DNA of 56,037 bases from Salegentibacter maritimus (GTDB taxonomy: Bacteria > Bacteroidota > Bacteroidia > Flavobacteriales > Flavobacteriaceae). A program made the position numbers and the translations under genes. This document shows, one piece after another, positions 32,773 to 42,589 of this stretch. Location of the stretch: contig NZ_JAEHOK010000021.1 in the NCBI RefSeq assembly GCF_016236915.1, positions 1 through 56,037 of the forward strand. The letters run 5' to 3'. Every line of letters starts with the position of its first letter. Position 1 is the first letter of the stretch. The notes under the pieces are model-generated. The model was not told the origin of the DNA. It ran no database searches and saw only the letters and a program-made list of their open reading frames with translations.

Positions 32773-33984
32773 CTATTTTCTAATTAGTATCCAGCGAGTA
32801 CCTATACTTAGCATCTTTAAAATTTCCCCTTTTGCGATGCTGGTAATACTGGTATTGTTTTGAATATCGTCCAGGGTATCTCCGTTTAAAAAAATTAGAG
32901 AGGTATTGCTGCTGCCCATAGCTATTAAAACCAATTCGCGGCCTCTACAACCGGAAGCATCCGGAATGGTAATCGAAGACGGGCTATTAGTAATTCTCAG
33001 GTAGTAAACTTCATCACCAATGTTATAATTTCCACTATGAGTTCCCGTACTTACATAATTTCGGGTATGATTGTATTGCCAATCTACATTCCCCGAATTA
33101 TCTGAAACTAAAATCTGATTTTCTTCTCCCCGTAATTCCGGTAAAATATATTCCTGGGCTTTAGTTCTACCTATTCCCACCGGACCTTCAAAATAACCCG
33201 CAAACACCCTTGAACTTGAGTTTCCCAGGGCACGGGCATAAATTCCATAGATATTGCCCCTGCCGGAAGATTCGCCAATTTCTGTGAAAATCCCATAATT
33301 AGAACTGTTAGCACCTTCTGTACGACCTACCGAATTATAAATTCCATAAATTCCCGAACCGCTAGCCCCCTGTGAAGTAGTGTTATAAATGCCATATCTA
33401 ACCCCATCACCATCTCCCGTAACGTGATTTTTTATACCATATTTTATAGCATCTGTTTTACTTCTATTAAGTACTTCTATCCCATAGGTGTTTTTTGTTT
33501 TGCCGGGATTATTATTATTTATTTCCAGGCCTTTTTTAATATCTTTTGAATCCCCCGGATTTATGGCAATTTGAAGTTTGCTCTCTATTGTTTCGGTACC
33601 AATACCTATGTTTCCATTTCTGAATAGGTCATCATTTATATTTCCGGGACTTTCTACGGTACCAGGTTCATAAAAATCAGCCATTTTTGCATCTGAAACT
33701 ATAGACTTCCATTGCGATTCAGGGTGGTGCCAGTAATAAAAACCGGTGGGCGAGGTGTTAAAATCGGCACTTAAAAAGATAAGCATGCCGTGTTGTTCAC
33801 TTCCGGGATTTTGTGCCGGGAATTTTTTTACCCTGGGAATAAGGATGCCATCTATTTTTGCGGGATTATTTATATCGGAAGCAATAATATCTAATTGTGC
33901 TTCGGGACTGGTCGTGCCAATGCCCACCTGGGAATATGCGGCTATTGAGATAAGCAGAAAGCAATAAAGTATAAAGTTTTTCAT
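32773..33984 (-). CDS. Secreted repeat-type surface protein of unknown function
   Basis: A 403-residue protein with a Sec signal peptide (MKNFILYCFLLISIAAYSQ) followed by VGIGTTSPEAQLDI and later GNIGIGTETIESKLQI, the tag typical of flavobacterial tail-fibre- or adhesin-like proteins. The middle is Gly/Ser/Asn-rich with repeated GIYNT, GIYNSV, GIYARA turns, probably a beta-helix or solenoid. The C-terminus (GDEVYYLRITNSPSSITIPD) is a compact strand-rich end. Function not known; extracellular display is inferred from the signal and composition. Confidence 0.65.
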   Translation of the reverse strand: MKNFILYCFLLISIAAYSQVGIGTTSPEAQLDIIASDINNPAKIDGILIPRVKKFPAQNPGSEQHGMLIFLSADFNTSPTGFYYWHHPESQWKSIVSDAKMADFYEPGTVESPGNINDDLFRNGNIGIGTETIESKLQIAINPGDSKDIKKGLEINNNNPGKTKNTYGIEVLNRSKTDAIKYGIKNHVTGDGDGVRYGIYNTTSQGASGSGIYGIYNSVGRTEGANSSNYGIFTEIGESSGRGNIYGIYARALGNSSSRVFAGYFEGPVGIGRTKAQEYILPELRGEENQILVSDNSGNVDWQYNHTRNYVSTGTHSGNYNIGDEVYYLRITNSPSSITIPDASGCRGRELVLIAMGSSNTSLIFLNGDTLDDIQNNTSITSIAKGEILKMLSIGTRWILIRK

Positions 33985-34113
33985 CCTACTAAAAAATACC
34001 TGTTACGGAATCCTATTTCTTTAGTCAGGAGTGTTTTGGAATTCTAAATATAGTTTTTGAAAACTTTTCTTCTATAGTTCTTTCAATAATAAGGGATTTC
34101 CCCGGCCTTAGCC

Positions 34114-36117
34114 TTATGCTTCTTTTACTTTATTTTGTAGCATTTTTATTTCATCACGATGTTTCGCCGCAGCCATAAAGTCAAGTTCTTTTGCTGCTTT
34201 TTCCATCGCTTTTCTTTTCTCCCGAATTCTTTTTTCCAGTTCGGGTTTGCTCATATAGGCAACTTCTTCTTCGGCAGCCTTTGTAGTGAGTGGTTTTTCG
34301 GCATCATATACATCTAATTTCTCCTTGATCAAGGTGCTACTTTCAAGTTTTTTAACCAGTGGGGTAGGGTTAATATTATTCTCTTTGTTATAATTTATTT
34401 GTTTGGTTCTTCTATATTCAGTCTGGTCAATAGTTTTTTGCATACTATCGGTAATCTTATCGGCATATAAAATGGCTTTCCCTTCTACGTGACGAGCCGC
34501 ACGGCCAATGGTTTGAGTAAGCGAGCGGTTACTTCTTAGAAAACCTTCTTTGTCGGCATCAATAACAGCTACCAGCGATACTTCAGGGAGGTCGAGTCCT
34601 TCTCTTAAAAGGTTTACTCCAATAAGTACATCAAACAATCCACGGCGTAAATCCTGCATTATCTCTACACGTTCCAAAGTGTCTACATCTGAATGGATAT
34701 AACGACATCTAATATTAATACGCGTAAGGTATTTTGCCAATTCTTCGGCCATTCTTTTGGTTAATGTGGTGACCAGCGTTCGTTGATCTTTTTCAATTCG
34801 TGTTTGAATTTCTTCAATAAGATCGTCTATCTGATTTAAGCTCGGTCTCACCTCCACAACCGGGTCCAGAAGTCCGGTTGGTCTAATAACCTGCTCCACA
34901 TAAATCCCTTCGGTTTTTTGTAATTCGTAATCTGCCGGGGTGGCACTTACATAAATCACCTGGTTTTGCAAGGCCTCAAACTCTTCAAATTTAAGCGGCC
35001 TGTTGTCCATTGCGGCAGGAAGCCTAAATCCGTATTCTACCAGGGTTTCTTTTCGGGACCTATCACCGCCGTACATAGCATGTACCTGCGGAATGGTTAC
35101 GTGACTTTCGTCAACCACCATTAAATAATCATCTGGAAAATAATCCAGCAGGCAGAAAGGCCTTGTACCGGGTTGTCTTCCATCCAAATAGCGAGAATAG
35201 TTTTCAATTCCGGAGCAATAGCCCAATTCTCGAATCATTTCAAGGTCAAAATTGGTTCTTTCGTCCAGGCGTTTTGCTTCTAAATGTTTACCAATATCCC
35301 TAAAATAGTCTACCTGCTTTACAAGATCGTCCTGAATATGATGAATAGCATTTTGCATTACATCAGGTGAGGTAACAAACATATTGGCGGGATAAATATT
35401 CAGGCGTTCATATTTTTCAATAATATCATTTGTTCCGGGATCAAAAGCTTCAATTTCTTCAATTTCATCTCCAAAAAAATGAATTCTGAAAGCATTATCG
35501 GCGTAGCTTGGAAAAACATCTACGGTATCTCCTTTTATTCTAAAGTTTCCGTGGGTGAATTCTGCTTCAGTACGGGAATAAAGTCCCTGAACCAATTGGT
35601 GTAGGAATTTGGTTCTGGAAATTTCCATATCCTGTTCAATAGTAACTACATTCTTTCTAAATTCTACCGGATTACCAATACCGTATAAACAAGAAACAGA
35701 TGCCACCACAATTACATCACGTCTCCCACTTAAGAGGGAAGAAGTAGTACTAAGTCTTAATTTTTCAATCTCCTCATTAATGGAGAGGTCCTTTTCAATA
35801 TATGTTCCTGAAGTAGGAATAAAAGCTTCGGGTTGATAATAGTCATAATAGCTTACAAAGTATTCTACCGCATTATTCGGAAAAAACTGTTTGAATTCTG
35901 AGTAGAGTTGTGCGGCAAGGGTTTTGTTATGGGCCAGGACCAGGGTAGGCTTTTGTACCTCCTGAATAACATTGGCAACAGAAAAAGTTTTTCCCGAGCC
36001 TGTTACCCCCAGTAAAGTTTGGTACTGGTCGTTATTATCTATTCCGCTTACCAGCTGCTCAATGGCTTTAGGCTGGTCTCCGGTAGGCTTGTAATCCGAT
36101 TCTAACTTAAATTTCAT
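34114..36117 (-). CDS. uvrB: Excinuclease ABC subunit B
   Basis: UvrB is the damage-verifying helicase of nucleotide excision repair. From the ATG at 36117 (MKFKLESDYKPTGDQPKAIEQLV) it has 667 residues. It contains Walker A GVTGSGKTFS, the beta-hairpin region YYQPEAF, DEXD-type VVDESHVTIPQ, helicase motifs VI (QTIGRAARHVEG), and the C-terminal UVR/UvrC-binding helix pair (LEKRIREKRKAMEKAAKELDF). All domains are in order. An earlier in-frame ATG adds 11 unlikely residues. Confidence 0.97.
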   Translation of the reverse strand: MKFKLESDYKPTGDQPKAIEQLVSGIDNNDQYQTLLGVTGSGKTFSVANVIQEVQKPTLVLAHNKTLAAQLYSEFKQFFPNNAVEYFVSYYDYYQPEAFIPTSGTYIEKDLSINEEIEKLRLSTTSSLLSGRRDVIVVASVSCLYGIGNPVEFRKNVVTIEQDMEISRTKFLHQLVQGLYSRTEAEFTHGNFRIKGDTVDVFPSYADNAFRIHFFGDEIEEIEAFDPGTNDIIEKYERLNIYPANMFVTSPDVMQNAIHHIQDDLVKQVDYFRDIGKHLEAKRLDERTNFDLEMIRELGYCSGIENYSRYLDGRQPGTRPFCLLDYFPDDYLMVVDESHVTIPQVHAMYGGDRSRKETLVEYGFRLPAAMDNRPLKFEEFEALQNQVIYVSATPADYELQKTEGIYVEQVIRPTGLLDPVVEVRPSLNQIDDLIEEIQTRIEKDQRTLVTTLTKRMAEELAKYLTRINIRCRYIHSDVDTLERVEIMQDLRRGLFDVLIGVNLLREGLDLPEVSLVAVIDADKEGFLRSNRSLTQTIGRAARHVEGKAILYADKITDSMQKTIDQTEYRRTKQINYNKENNINPTPLVKKLESSTLIKEKLDVYDAEKPLTTKAAEEEVAYMSKPELEKRIREKRKAMEKAAKELDFMAAAKHRDEIKMLQNKVKEA

Positions 36118-36315
36118 TTTTATTACCCGATATTCAGGATTGAAATGCATGGAAGCATGTCCCGAAATTCATTTTTTTCTAATTAATACCTCGTGAGTTC
36201 ATAGCAAGGAAGTACTAAACTAATCAATAATCCTGCCTATTCAAACTCATATGCAATTTGTCAGGTTTTTGAGGTAAAAGATTTAAAATCAGGAGTATGA
36301 GGTGTTTTTTATGGT

Positions 36316-37152
36316 TTACAAGTCTCTCTTTTTAAGTAGTTTATAAGATAAAAACACAAAAATAGCCGTCCATAGTAGCACAATAAGCAGTTGATCCCAG
36401 TGAATACCGTAATCCTTATCAATTTCAGAGCCTATTTGTGATGCTGCGGTTTGTACGGCCGATAGTCTTGAAAAAGGTTCTTTAATTAAATTGCTCATAG
36501 ATTCCAGCGGGAAAAACCTTGCAATAGTATCGGCAACTTCAGAGGCTCTAAAGACTTTCCATTTTAAAACTCCGTAAACAATGCTTTCCAAAATCCACCA
36601 GATAAAGAGAAAGCCCAATGCAAATGCCGAACGTTTTATGAGAATTCCCAAAAACATACAAAAAGCAAAAAAACCGGTAAGTTTTACAAAATAGGCGATT
36701 ATATATTCCATATCAGAAAAGATGATGGAAACCTCGGTAAAGTCTGAAAATGACAGTCCTAAAATAAGCGACACAATAAATAGAAAGATAGTAGAAACCA
36801 AAGAAAATACCATCACGGTTAGAAACTTAGAGGCGATAAATTCTTTTTTACTAAGTCCGTCTATTAAATTTTGTTTTAGGGTCCTATTGGTATATTCATT
36901 AGACATCATGGAGACAATAACAATTGCCAGAAACAGCTTCAGTAAGGCGGCTACGTAGGAGTTAAAATGCCAGATATAGGGGAAATTAAAAATTCCCTGG
37001 TCTGCAACCCGAAAATTAATAGCCCCTAAATTGAATTCTATTGATGCTATTAACGCAATAAATGTTATTAAAATAAAATAGGTTAAAACCAGTATTTTTG
37101 CCGATCGGCTATAGCGTAATTTATGGTATTCTATCTCTAAAAGTCGTAACAT
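36316..37152 (-). CDS. ABC-2 type transporter permease
   Basis: A 278-residue membrane protein with about six hydrophobic helices: one near residues 20-40, then several from 55 to 190 and a last at 250-270. No signal peptide cleavage. It is the membrane half of an exporter with the ATPase encoded just upstream (ATG/stop region shared at 37152). The helix layout is that of ABC-2 permeases, including those that handle drugs, bacitracin-like compounds or lipids; substrate unknown. Confidence 0.85.
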   Translation of the reverse strand: MLRLLEIEYHKLRYSRSAKILVLTYFILITFIALIASIEFNLGAINFRVADQGIFNFPYIWHFNSYVAALLKLFLAIVIVSMMSNEYTNRTLKQNLIDGLSKKEFIASKFLTVMVFSLVSTIFLFIVSLILGLSFSDFTEVSIIFSDMEYIIAYFVKLTGFFAFCMFLGILIKRSAFALGFLFIWWILESIVYGVLKWKVFRASEVADTIARFFPLESMSNLIKEPFSRLSAVQTAASQIGSEIDKDYGIHWDQLLIVLLWTAIFVFLSYKLLKKRDL

Positions 37153-38057
37153 TATATAGAGGGGGTTTGATTGGTTAATTCCAGGAATTGTTCTTCCAGG
37201 CTTTCTTTGCGTTTTACCAGGTAGGATAATGCAAGTCCTTTTTCAAATAAATATGCATTTATAGTTTCGGCATCCATAGGTTCTTTTAGAATGGCGGTAA
37301 CCACATTTTCTTTTTCCGATACATTTTCTATTCCCGGGTGTGCTATAAGTAATTCCTGTAATAACTGCATATTTTTAGCTTGCAATTCAAAGAATCCATG
37401 GCTGGCATTTATAGCATCTACTGGGCCGCTATAAAGTTTTTTTCCATTTCTTATAATCACCACGTGGGAGCAAACCTTCTCTACTTCATCCAGTAAGTGG
37501 GAAGCAAGTAAGATGGTAGTACCTCCTGCGGCAATTTTTCTAATAATTTCCCTAATTTGGTGAATTCCTTGCGGATCGAGCCCATTGGTAGGCTCATCTA
37601 AAATAAGGATTTCAGGGTCGTTGAGTAGGGCAGAAGCTATAGCGAGACGCTGCTTCATACCCAGAGAAAATGTTCTAAATTTACTGTCTTTCCTATCCAG
37701 CAAGTTTACAATCTCCAGTTTTTCTTCAATTTTATCTTTGGGGACATCCTTAATTTTACATACCAAAGCCAGGTTTTGTGTGGCTGTCATATAAGGATAG
37801 AAATTAGGATGCTCAATAATGGCACCTACTTTTTTTAAAGCTTCGTGGGTTTTAATATTGCCGCCAAACCAGGCAAATTCCCCAGAGGTTTTATTTACCA
37901 CATTCAGCACCATACCGAGTGTAGTAGATTTTCCACTTCCGTTAGGGCCTAAAATTCCGTATACGTTACCTTTTTTTATGGTAAAAGACAGGTTGTCTAC
38001 CGCGGTTAATGCGCCATATTTTTTAGTAAGCTTTTTGAGACTTAAAATTGTTTCCAA
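37152..38057 (-). CDS. ABC transporter ATP-binding protein
   Basis: A 301-residue ATPase: Walker A GPNGSGKST, Q-loop region, signature FSLGMKQRLAIASALL, Walker B ILDEPTNGLDP, and H-loop ASHLLDEV. The 80-residue C-terminal tail (ISHGFFELQ... TINAYLFEKGLALSYL) is the DrrA/NatA-like extension of ABC-2 partners. It overlaps the permease gene by one base. Energises the exporter in the inner membrane. Confidence 0.94.
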   Translation of the reverse strand: METILSLKKLTKKYGALTAVDNLSFTIKKGNVYGILGPNGSGKSTTLGMVLNVVNKTSGEFAWFGGNIKTHEALKKVGAIIEHPNFYPYMTATQNLALVCKIKDVPKDKIEEKLEIVNLLDRKDSKFRTFSLGMKQRLAIASALLNDPEILILDEPTNGLDPQGIHQIREIIRKIAAGGTTILLASHLLDEVEKVCSHVVIIRNGKKLYSGPVDAINASHGFFELQAKNMQLLQELLIAHPGIENVSEKENVVTAILKEPMDAETINAYLFEKGLALSYLVKRKESLEEQFLELTNQTPSI

Positions 38058-38151
38058 AATTGAAGAAAAGTTTAAAGTATGACGACGAAGTTAGGCAATT
38101 GTTACAGATTTCTCTTTAGAAAGCTTATTTTTGATAAAAAGCTGATATAAT

Positions 38152-39222
38152 ATGGAAGAAAAGCTGATGTCTAAGAAAAAACCATCATTTGCTGTAAATG
38201 AACGGTTAAATCGATATCTGGCCAAATATAACCGAAATACTAAAATTCCTGTTTTTTATGATGACTTGCTGCGTTTTTCCGGCTCGGTTGTAGTGTACGA
38301 TCAGCATGATGAAGATACTTTTTGGGTACGCTGTTATTATCCCGATTTTGAGCGGGAAGAAATAGATAATAGCCTAAAGCAGGTGTATACCATTATGCAT
38401 TCTGATGGTAGTGATGATTCGCTGGAATTTTTAACCGTAGATGCTATAGATTATTGCACTTTTGGCAACTCGAAACCCTTTCGCATTAAGGTGAGAAACA
38501 TTCTAAATGATAGTTTTACTTATTTCTATGTAAAAAAAGCTGATGCCTCCCGAATCTATGGGCTGGAGTTTGAGCATTTGCTATCCCCACACCGAATAAA
38601 TTTTTTAGTCTATAAAGACACGTTAATTGAAGAACATATTGCGGGTATTCCCGGAGATGTTTTTATAGAAGATCATTTGCCTTTGTGCGATAACCGGGCA
38701 CAAACCCAAATCGCCAAACAATTTGTAAAATTCAATGAGCGATGTACGGTAAGGTTACTGGGAGATATGCGCTCGTATAATTATGTGGTAATTCCTACAC
38801 ACGATTTTGATCATGTAGAATATCAAATAAGGGCCATAGATTTCGATCAGCAGTGTTTTGAAGGAAACCTAAAAGTGTATAGGCCACAATTCTTTAAAGA
38901 AAACCTGAAAATGGTGCAGTTGGTACAGGAAAAACTTCAGGAATCTTCAATTGAACAATACCGGAAAGAAGAACGTTCCCTGCTTGCCAAAAGAATAATA
39001 AACACCCGTCCGCGCTATAAAGAGTTGTTGCGTTGTATGATAAACGATCATGTTTCTACCCAGGCCAACGTAAAAAGCTTAAGAAAAGACCTGTATAAAT
39101 ATACTAACGATATGAAGTTTAAACGTGCCAGTACCATGGGGCAAATTCTTAGAACAGCATTAGATTTTGTACGTCGTAATTACGAAGACGTAAATATGAA
39201 ACGTTTGCTGGAAAGTTCATGA
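38152..39222 (+). CDS. Conserved hypothetical protein, no recognised domain
   Basis: A 356-residue (or 351 from the ATG at 38167) soluble protein without signal peptide or membrane helix. I do not recognise its family with certainty. Visible features: acidic and aromatic N-terminal half (YYPDFEREEIDNSLKQVYTIM), LLSPHRINFLVYKDTLIEEHIAGIPGDVFIEDHL, KFNERCTVRLLGDMRSYNYVV, and RAIDFDQQCFEG, which resembles the metal-binding Asp loop of kinase-like folds. TATTTTTG at 38126-38133 is a plausible -7 element. It lies alone, divergent from the ABC pair. Confidence 0.7.
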   Translation: MEEKLMSKKKPSFAVNERLNRYLAKYNRNTKIPVFYDDLLRFSGSVVVYDQHDEDTFWVRCYYPDFEREEIDNSLKQVYTIMHSDGSDDSLEFLTVDAIDYCTFGNSKPFRIKVRNILNDSFTYFYVKKADASRIYGLEFEHLLSPHRINFLVYKDTLIEEHIAGIPGDVFIEDHLPLCDNRAQTQIAKQFVKFNERCTVRLLGDMRSYNYVVIPTHDFDHVEYQIRAIDFDQQCFEGNLKVYRPQFFKENLKMVQLVQEKLQESSIEQYRKEERSLLAKRIINTRPRYKELLRCMINDHVSTQANVKSLRKDLYKYTNDMKFKRASTMGQILRTALDFVRRNYEDVNMKRLLESS

Positions 39223-39256
39223 AAGAAAAATAGGATATGTGAAAACTTTTCTTAAA

Positions 39257-39363
39257 ATCGTCATCCTGAATTTATTTCAGAGCCTGCCCCGATTTTTTAT
39301 CGGGGATCTAAAATGTCGATAATCAGAACAGGTTAGAAGCTGAAACAAGTTCAGCTTGATGAA
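39257..39363. repeat. REP-like intergenic repeat
   Basis: CGTCATCCTGAATTTATTTCAG, CCCCGATTTTTTATCGGGG and AGCTGAAACAAGTTCAGCTTGATG: three hairpin-forming parts in the order seen in the trp and subtilase spacers, without outer terminal inverted repeats. Confidence 0.75.
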
Positions 39364-39412
39364 AGCTATACTTTTTATACAACATTTTTAACGTAAAAAC
39401 AGTTGAAAAAAA

Positions 39413-39451
39413 AGCCACGAATCCACTATTAATTTTTGTGGATTCGTGGCT
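39413..39451. terminator. Bidirectional terminator hairpin
   Basis: AGCCACGAATCCAC / GTGGATTCGTGGCT (14 bp, 11-base loop) between two convergent genes; T-runs follow on the minus strand (TTTTTTTT) and after a few bases on the plus strand (TTTTTT). The stem itself is built from the dispersed GCCACGAAT motif. Confidence 0.85.
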
Positions 39452-39474
39452 ACAATCTTTTTTAAAAAGATGTT

Positions 39475-40533
39475 TTAGTTTTTTTCTTCTTTATTAAAAT
39501 AAACCAGGTAATAATACATCTGTTTTTCTTCGTCCCAGCCTTTTTCAACAAATTTATCGGCCGACTCGGCATTTACAAAATCCATTTTAATCTGGATGTT
39601 TGTGTCAAGGTTTATAACACTTTTAATTTTCTTGCGGGCATCTGTTACCGCTTTGTTGGCTATAGGGAAATTGGTAAGATCTTCAATCTTATATTTAGGA
39701 GCCTTTTCGGTTTTGTAATGTTGAAATTCAGGCACTAAATCTGGATTATCTATAACTGAATTTAAGAAGTTACTTTCTTCAAAATCGTCATTTTTAGCGA
39801 AGTAATCCATACTTCGGTTCATGAACATGACTTCTTCTTTTTTGTCTTCAGCAGGTAAAACCACGTCTTTGGCAAAGTTCTTACAGAAGTTTAAGTAACT
39901 TTTGGTGTTGTAATTTTCATCGCGCATTACATCTACTCCTAAAAAGTTTTCCAGCCAGTATTTGGTGTCATATTTATTAGAGTCTACCGAAAGGATTTTA
40001 TAACCTTCAGCACGGTTTTTATTGAAAATTAGCGCACCTTTATCTAACTTATTTAAGTTGATTCCCTGTTTAACAATCATCTCCAGGATACTGCCATTTT
40101 CTTCAAACTGAAGAAAATCATGTTTTAACTCAGATTTAAAAATGCCAATTCCTGAAACTTTCTCATTATCAATTTGTAGGTTCTCAAAATAGACTACATA
40201 AACTTCTCCACTTTTAATATGCGGATGGGCAGATTGCTCAAATAATAGTGTTGTAATTTTCTTAGAAGCTTCGTGTATGTTGTCTGGATTATCAAAAACA
40301 GCATTGGCTAAATTATAAAGTTCGTTGAACTCAAGATCTGTATCGTGAGAAAATTGGAAATAATTTTCTTCCTTTTCTCTAAAAGGTTTTAGGAAATACT
40401 CCTTAATTAGTGGAGTGATCTCATCATTTAATTGATAAGGAGCAGACGAAAGAAAAATATTTTCATTTCGGCTTTTATTGCCAACTCTATGAATAGACAG
40501 CGATTCAATTTGCGCATTAAAAAGATTAATCAT
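39475..40533 (-). CDS. Nucleoid-associated protein (YejK/NdpA family)
   Basis: A 352-residue protein of the 37-kDa nucleoid-associated (NA37) family, from the ATG at 40533 (MINLFNAQIESLSIHRVGNKS). Conserved parts are PLIKEYFLKPF, YFENLQIDNEKVSGIGIFKSE, the lysine/asparagine-rich centre, and DKFVEKGWDEEKQMYYYLVYF at the end. It binds DNA in E. coli; the precise role is open. A longer frame upstream passes through an intergenic repeat and is not credible. Confidence 0.85.
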   Translation of the reverse strand: MINLFNAQIESLSIHRVGNKSRNENIFLSSAPYQLNDEITPLIKEYFLKPFREKEENYFQFSHDTDLEFNELYNLANAVFDNPDNIHEASKKITTLLFEQSAHPHIKSGEVYVVYFENLQIDNEKVSGIGIFKSELKHDFLQFEENGSILEMIVKQGINLNKLDKGALIFNKNRAEGYKILSVDSNKYDTKYWLENFLGVDVMRDENYNTKSYLNFCKNFAKDVVLPAEDKKEEVMFMNRSMDYFAKNDDFEESNFLNSVIDNPDLVPEFQHYKTEKAPKYKIEDLTNFPIANKAVTDARKKIKSVINLDTNIQIKMDFVNAESADKFVEKGWDEEKQMYYYLVYFNKEEKN

Positions 40534-40602
40534 TCGGTATATAATTTTTTCAATTCCGTTTCGAATATACGAGATAAACCAAAGCGGAAATTTTATTTGT
40601 TG

Positions 40603-40682
40603 TTTATTGGCACTGCCAAAGGGTGTAATACCCGGAGACATGCCTCGAAATTAAAAATTTGTTTCCATCGAATGCCTCGTGG
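40603..40682. repeat. 80-bp intergenic repeat, copy A
   Basis: Runs TTTATTGGCACTGCCAAAGGGTGTAATACCC ... ATTAAAAATTTGTTTCC ... AATGCCTCGTGG. A copy with about nine differences is at 42381-42460. Both lie just upstream of minus-strand genes. TTGGCAC(T/C)GCCAA and GGGTGTAATACCC can form small hairpins. Confidence 0.8.
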
Positions 40683-40810
40683 TAATAAGACCTTTAACTA
40701 CTATGAAGTTTGAAATCTGAATACCCACGACGCTTGGAGACCGGTACAGTAAACAGTCAAGTTACACTTATTTAAGACGCCGAAGCGAGTTAGGAATGAT
40801 TCCTCCGAAA

Positions 40811-41320
40811 TCAGTTCCAGTTTTCATCAAACGAAAGGTCGTCGTAATCGTTGGTATTAAAACCCTGGTCAAAAATATCACCAGAACCGCCATCGCCATC
40901 ATCCTCGCCTACAAAATCTTTATCTGGTGCATTGTCTGGAATTTGCCCGTGTACAAACATAAGGTTGGGGTAATCTCTTCCATCTTCAATTTCGCCAATC
41001 TGTGCTAACTCTATTAAAAAGGTCCACATTTTTAGAAAGTCGTACACATAGATTATGTTTCTATTATCTTCATCTAAAATAGATTCCAGGCTGGTTTCGT
41101 TCATCAATCTAACTTCACCACCCATATCAAACTGCGAAAATTCTTCGCCTTGTTCCCATTTTTCGTCACTTAAGTAGAATGAGGCCATCTCGGTACCATC
41201 AAAACCAAACGACTGTAGAATGGTGTTATGAAGATCTTCCAGGGTGTTGTCTTTTAGTATTTCTATATCTCTAAATACATCTTCCTCTGCATCAAGAATT
41301 ACTCTAAATCGGTAAACCAT
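40811..41320 (-). CDS. pRiA4b ORF-3-like (TnpR-passenger-type) protein
   Basis: A 169-residue protein of the plasmid pRiA4b ORF-3-like family: YRFRVILDAEEDVFRDIEI, TLEDLHNTILQSFGFDGTEMASFYLSD and KWEQGEEFS as the start, a short helix with the aromatic YVYDFLKMWTF, then a highly acidic tail (DDGDGGSGDIFDQGF, DYDDLSFDENW). Function unknown; some members ride on transposons, but here it lies in a normal core context, before ctaA on the same strand. Confidence 0.8.
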   Translation of the reverse strand: MVYRFRVILDAEEDVFRDIEILKDNTLEDLHNTILQSFGFDGTEMASFYLSDEKWEQGEEFSQFDMGGEVRLMNETSLESILDEDNRNIIYVYDFLKMWTFLIELAQIGEIEDGRDYPNLMFVHGQIPDNAPDKDFVGEDDGDGGSGDIFDQGFNTNDYDDLSFDENWN

Positions 41321-41344
41321 AATTTCAAATTTTAGGGGGCAAAG

Positions 41345-42370
41345 TTACGAAGTTTTCAACTTTCTGCCGGCGGTAAAGCTTTCCAATAATAAATAAAATT
41401 GGAATCCAAACAAAGCCGAGGCGATTACTAAATGTAGCGATTGGGTTGTAAAAGGAAAATCGAAATTATACATGGCAATTCCCGTTATAATTTCGAGGGC
41501 TATTAGCCATAGTACCCAGTTTATTTTTCCAAAATTAAGTTGAAGTTTACGGTTTTTCCACCAAAGTACAAGGTTTACCAGTATTACAAGAATGGAGAAA
41601 CTTCGGTGAATGTAAAATGTTATATCAGGATTTGCCAGCCACATTTCCCTGGCATCATAACCAAATGCTTTTATTTGTTCATCTACAATTTGCCTTACTT
41701 GAGTTCCTAAAACCACTTGAATTAAGGTAAGTGCAAGAGCCAAAACCATTAAGTTTTTAAAGGTTTTATTAGGTCTTTTAGATTGTTGTTTTTCTCCTGA
41801 AATATAGAGTAAATAAAGTAAAACTGCTACAATTACCAGGGCCATAACCATGTGTATGGTGATTCTTACCGGAGATAGAACCGAATAAACAACGGTGGCA
41901 CCCAGCCACGCCTGGAACCCCATAAGAAATACACTAAGCCAGGAGAGCAAAGTGATTTTTTTGTTGCTTTTCCATTTTCTGAAAGAAAGTATAGCCATAA
42001 TAAGCACAGCAAAACCAGCCAAAGCACCTGCCAACCTGTTGATATATTCTACCCAGGTATGTACGGGGTTAAAAATGGCATAATCGTGTTTGGTATAGGT
42101 GCTCCAATTTTTTTCGTTATAAACTTCTTTTGATGTGAAGTCCTCTGCAGCTACTTTTAAAGTTTCGTCAACAATAATTACCTGGCCTTTTTCATACTCT
42201 CTATTAGCCTGAAATTCCAATTCTGAGACTTCTGTTGGGGGAATGTAATAGCCGAAACATTTTGGCCAATCTGGGCAGCCCATTCCAGAGCCTGTCATTC
42301 TAACAACTGCACCGGCAACTATAACCAGGTATACGAGTATGAGGGAAATTTTAACCGATTTTCTATACAT
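41345..42370 (-). CDS. ctaA: Heme A synthase
   Basis: A 341-residue CtaA/COX15 protein that oxidises heme O to heme A for cytochrome oxidase. It opens MYRKSVKISLILVYLVIVAGAVVRMTGSGMGCPDWPKCFG, where the two cysteines and Glu-containing loops near the first helix are typical, and has about eight transmembrane helices with heme-ligand histidines in HTWVEYINRLAG, ITIHMVMALV, IHRSFSIL and SLHLVIASALF. The frame extends upstream through the 80-bp repeat with a TTG, which I reject. Confidence 0.93.
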   Translation of the reverse strand: MYRKSVKISLILVYLVIVAGAVVRMTGSGMGCPDWPKCFGYYIPPTEVSELEFQANREYEKGQVIIVDETLKVAAEDFTSKEVYNEKNWSTYTKHDYAIFNPVHTWVEYINRLAGALAGFAVLIMAILSFRKWKSNKKITLLSWLSVFLMGFQAWLGATVVYSVLSPVRITIHMVMALVIVAVLLYLLYISGEKQQSKRPNKTFKNLMVLALALTLIQVVLGTQVRQIVDEQIKAFGYDAREMWLANPDITFYIHRSFSILVILVNLVLWWKNRKLQLNFGKINWVLWLIALEIITGIAMYNFDFPFTTQSLHLVIASALFGFQFYLLLESFTAGRKLKTS

Positions 42371-42380
42371 TTTTTTAAAC

Positions 42381-42460
42381 TTTATTGGCACCGCCAAAGG
42401 GTGTAATACCCCGAGGCTTGGCTCGAAATTAAAAATTTGTTTCCAAAGAATGCCTCGTGG
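42381..42460. repeat. 80-bp intergenic repeat, copy B
   Basis: Second copy of the element at 40603-40682, ten bases upstream of ctaA. Here CGAGGC ... GCCTCG can pair across the unit, unlike in copy A, where the second arm is altered. Confidence 0.8.
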
Positions 42461-42589
42461 GCTTGCTCAGAGGTAGTTTACTTTTTAACTCGATAATAGA
42501 TATTCAAATATTTCGAGGCTAGCCTTTAAAAATAAAACAAAGCTTTTGAAATTATACCTCTTAAGCCCACTGCCTACTGAGACTGCCTA

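Noticed and set aside
32773-33984. Prophage tail-fibre gene
   Set aside because: GIGTTSP-type repeats are seen in many flavobacterial surface proteins; there is a signal peptide and no other phage gene around.
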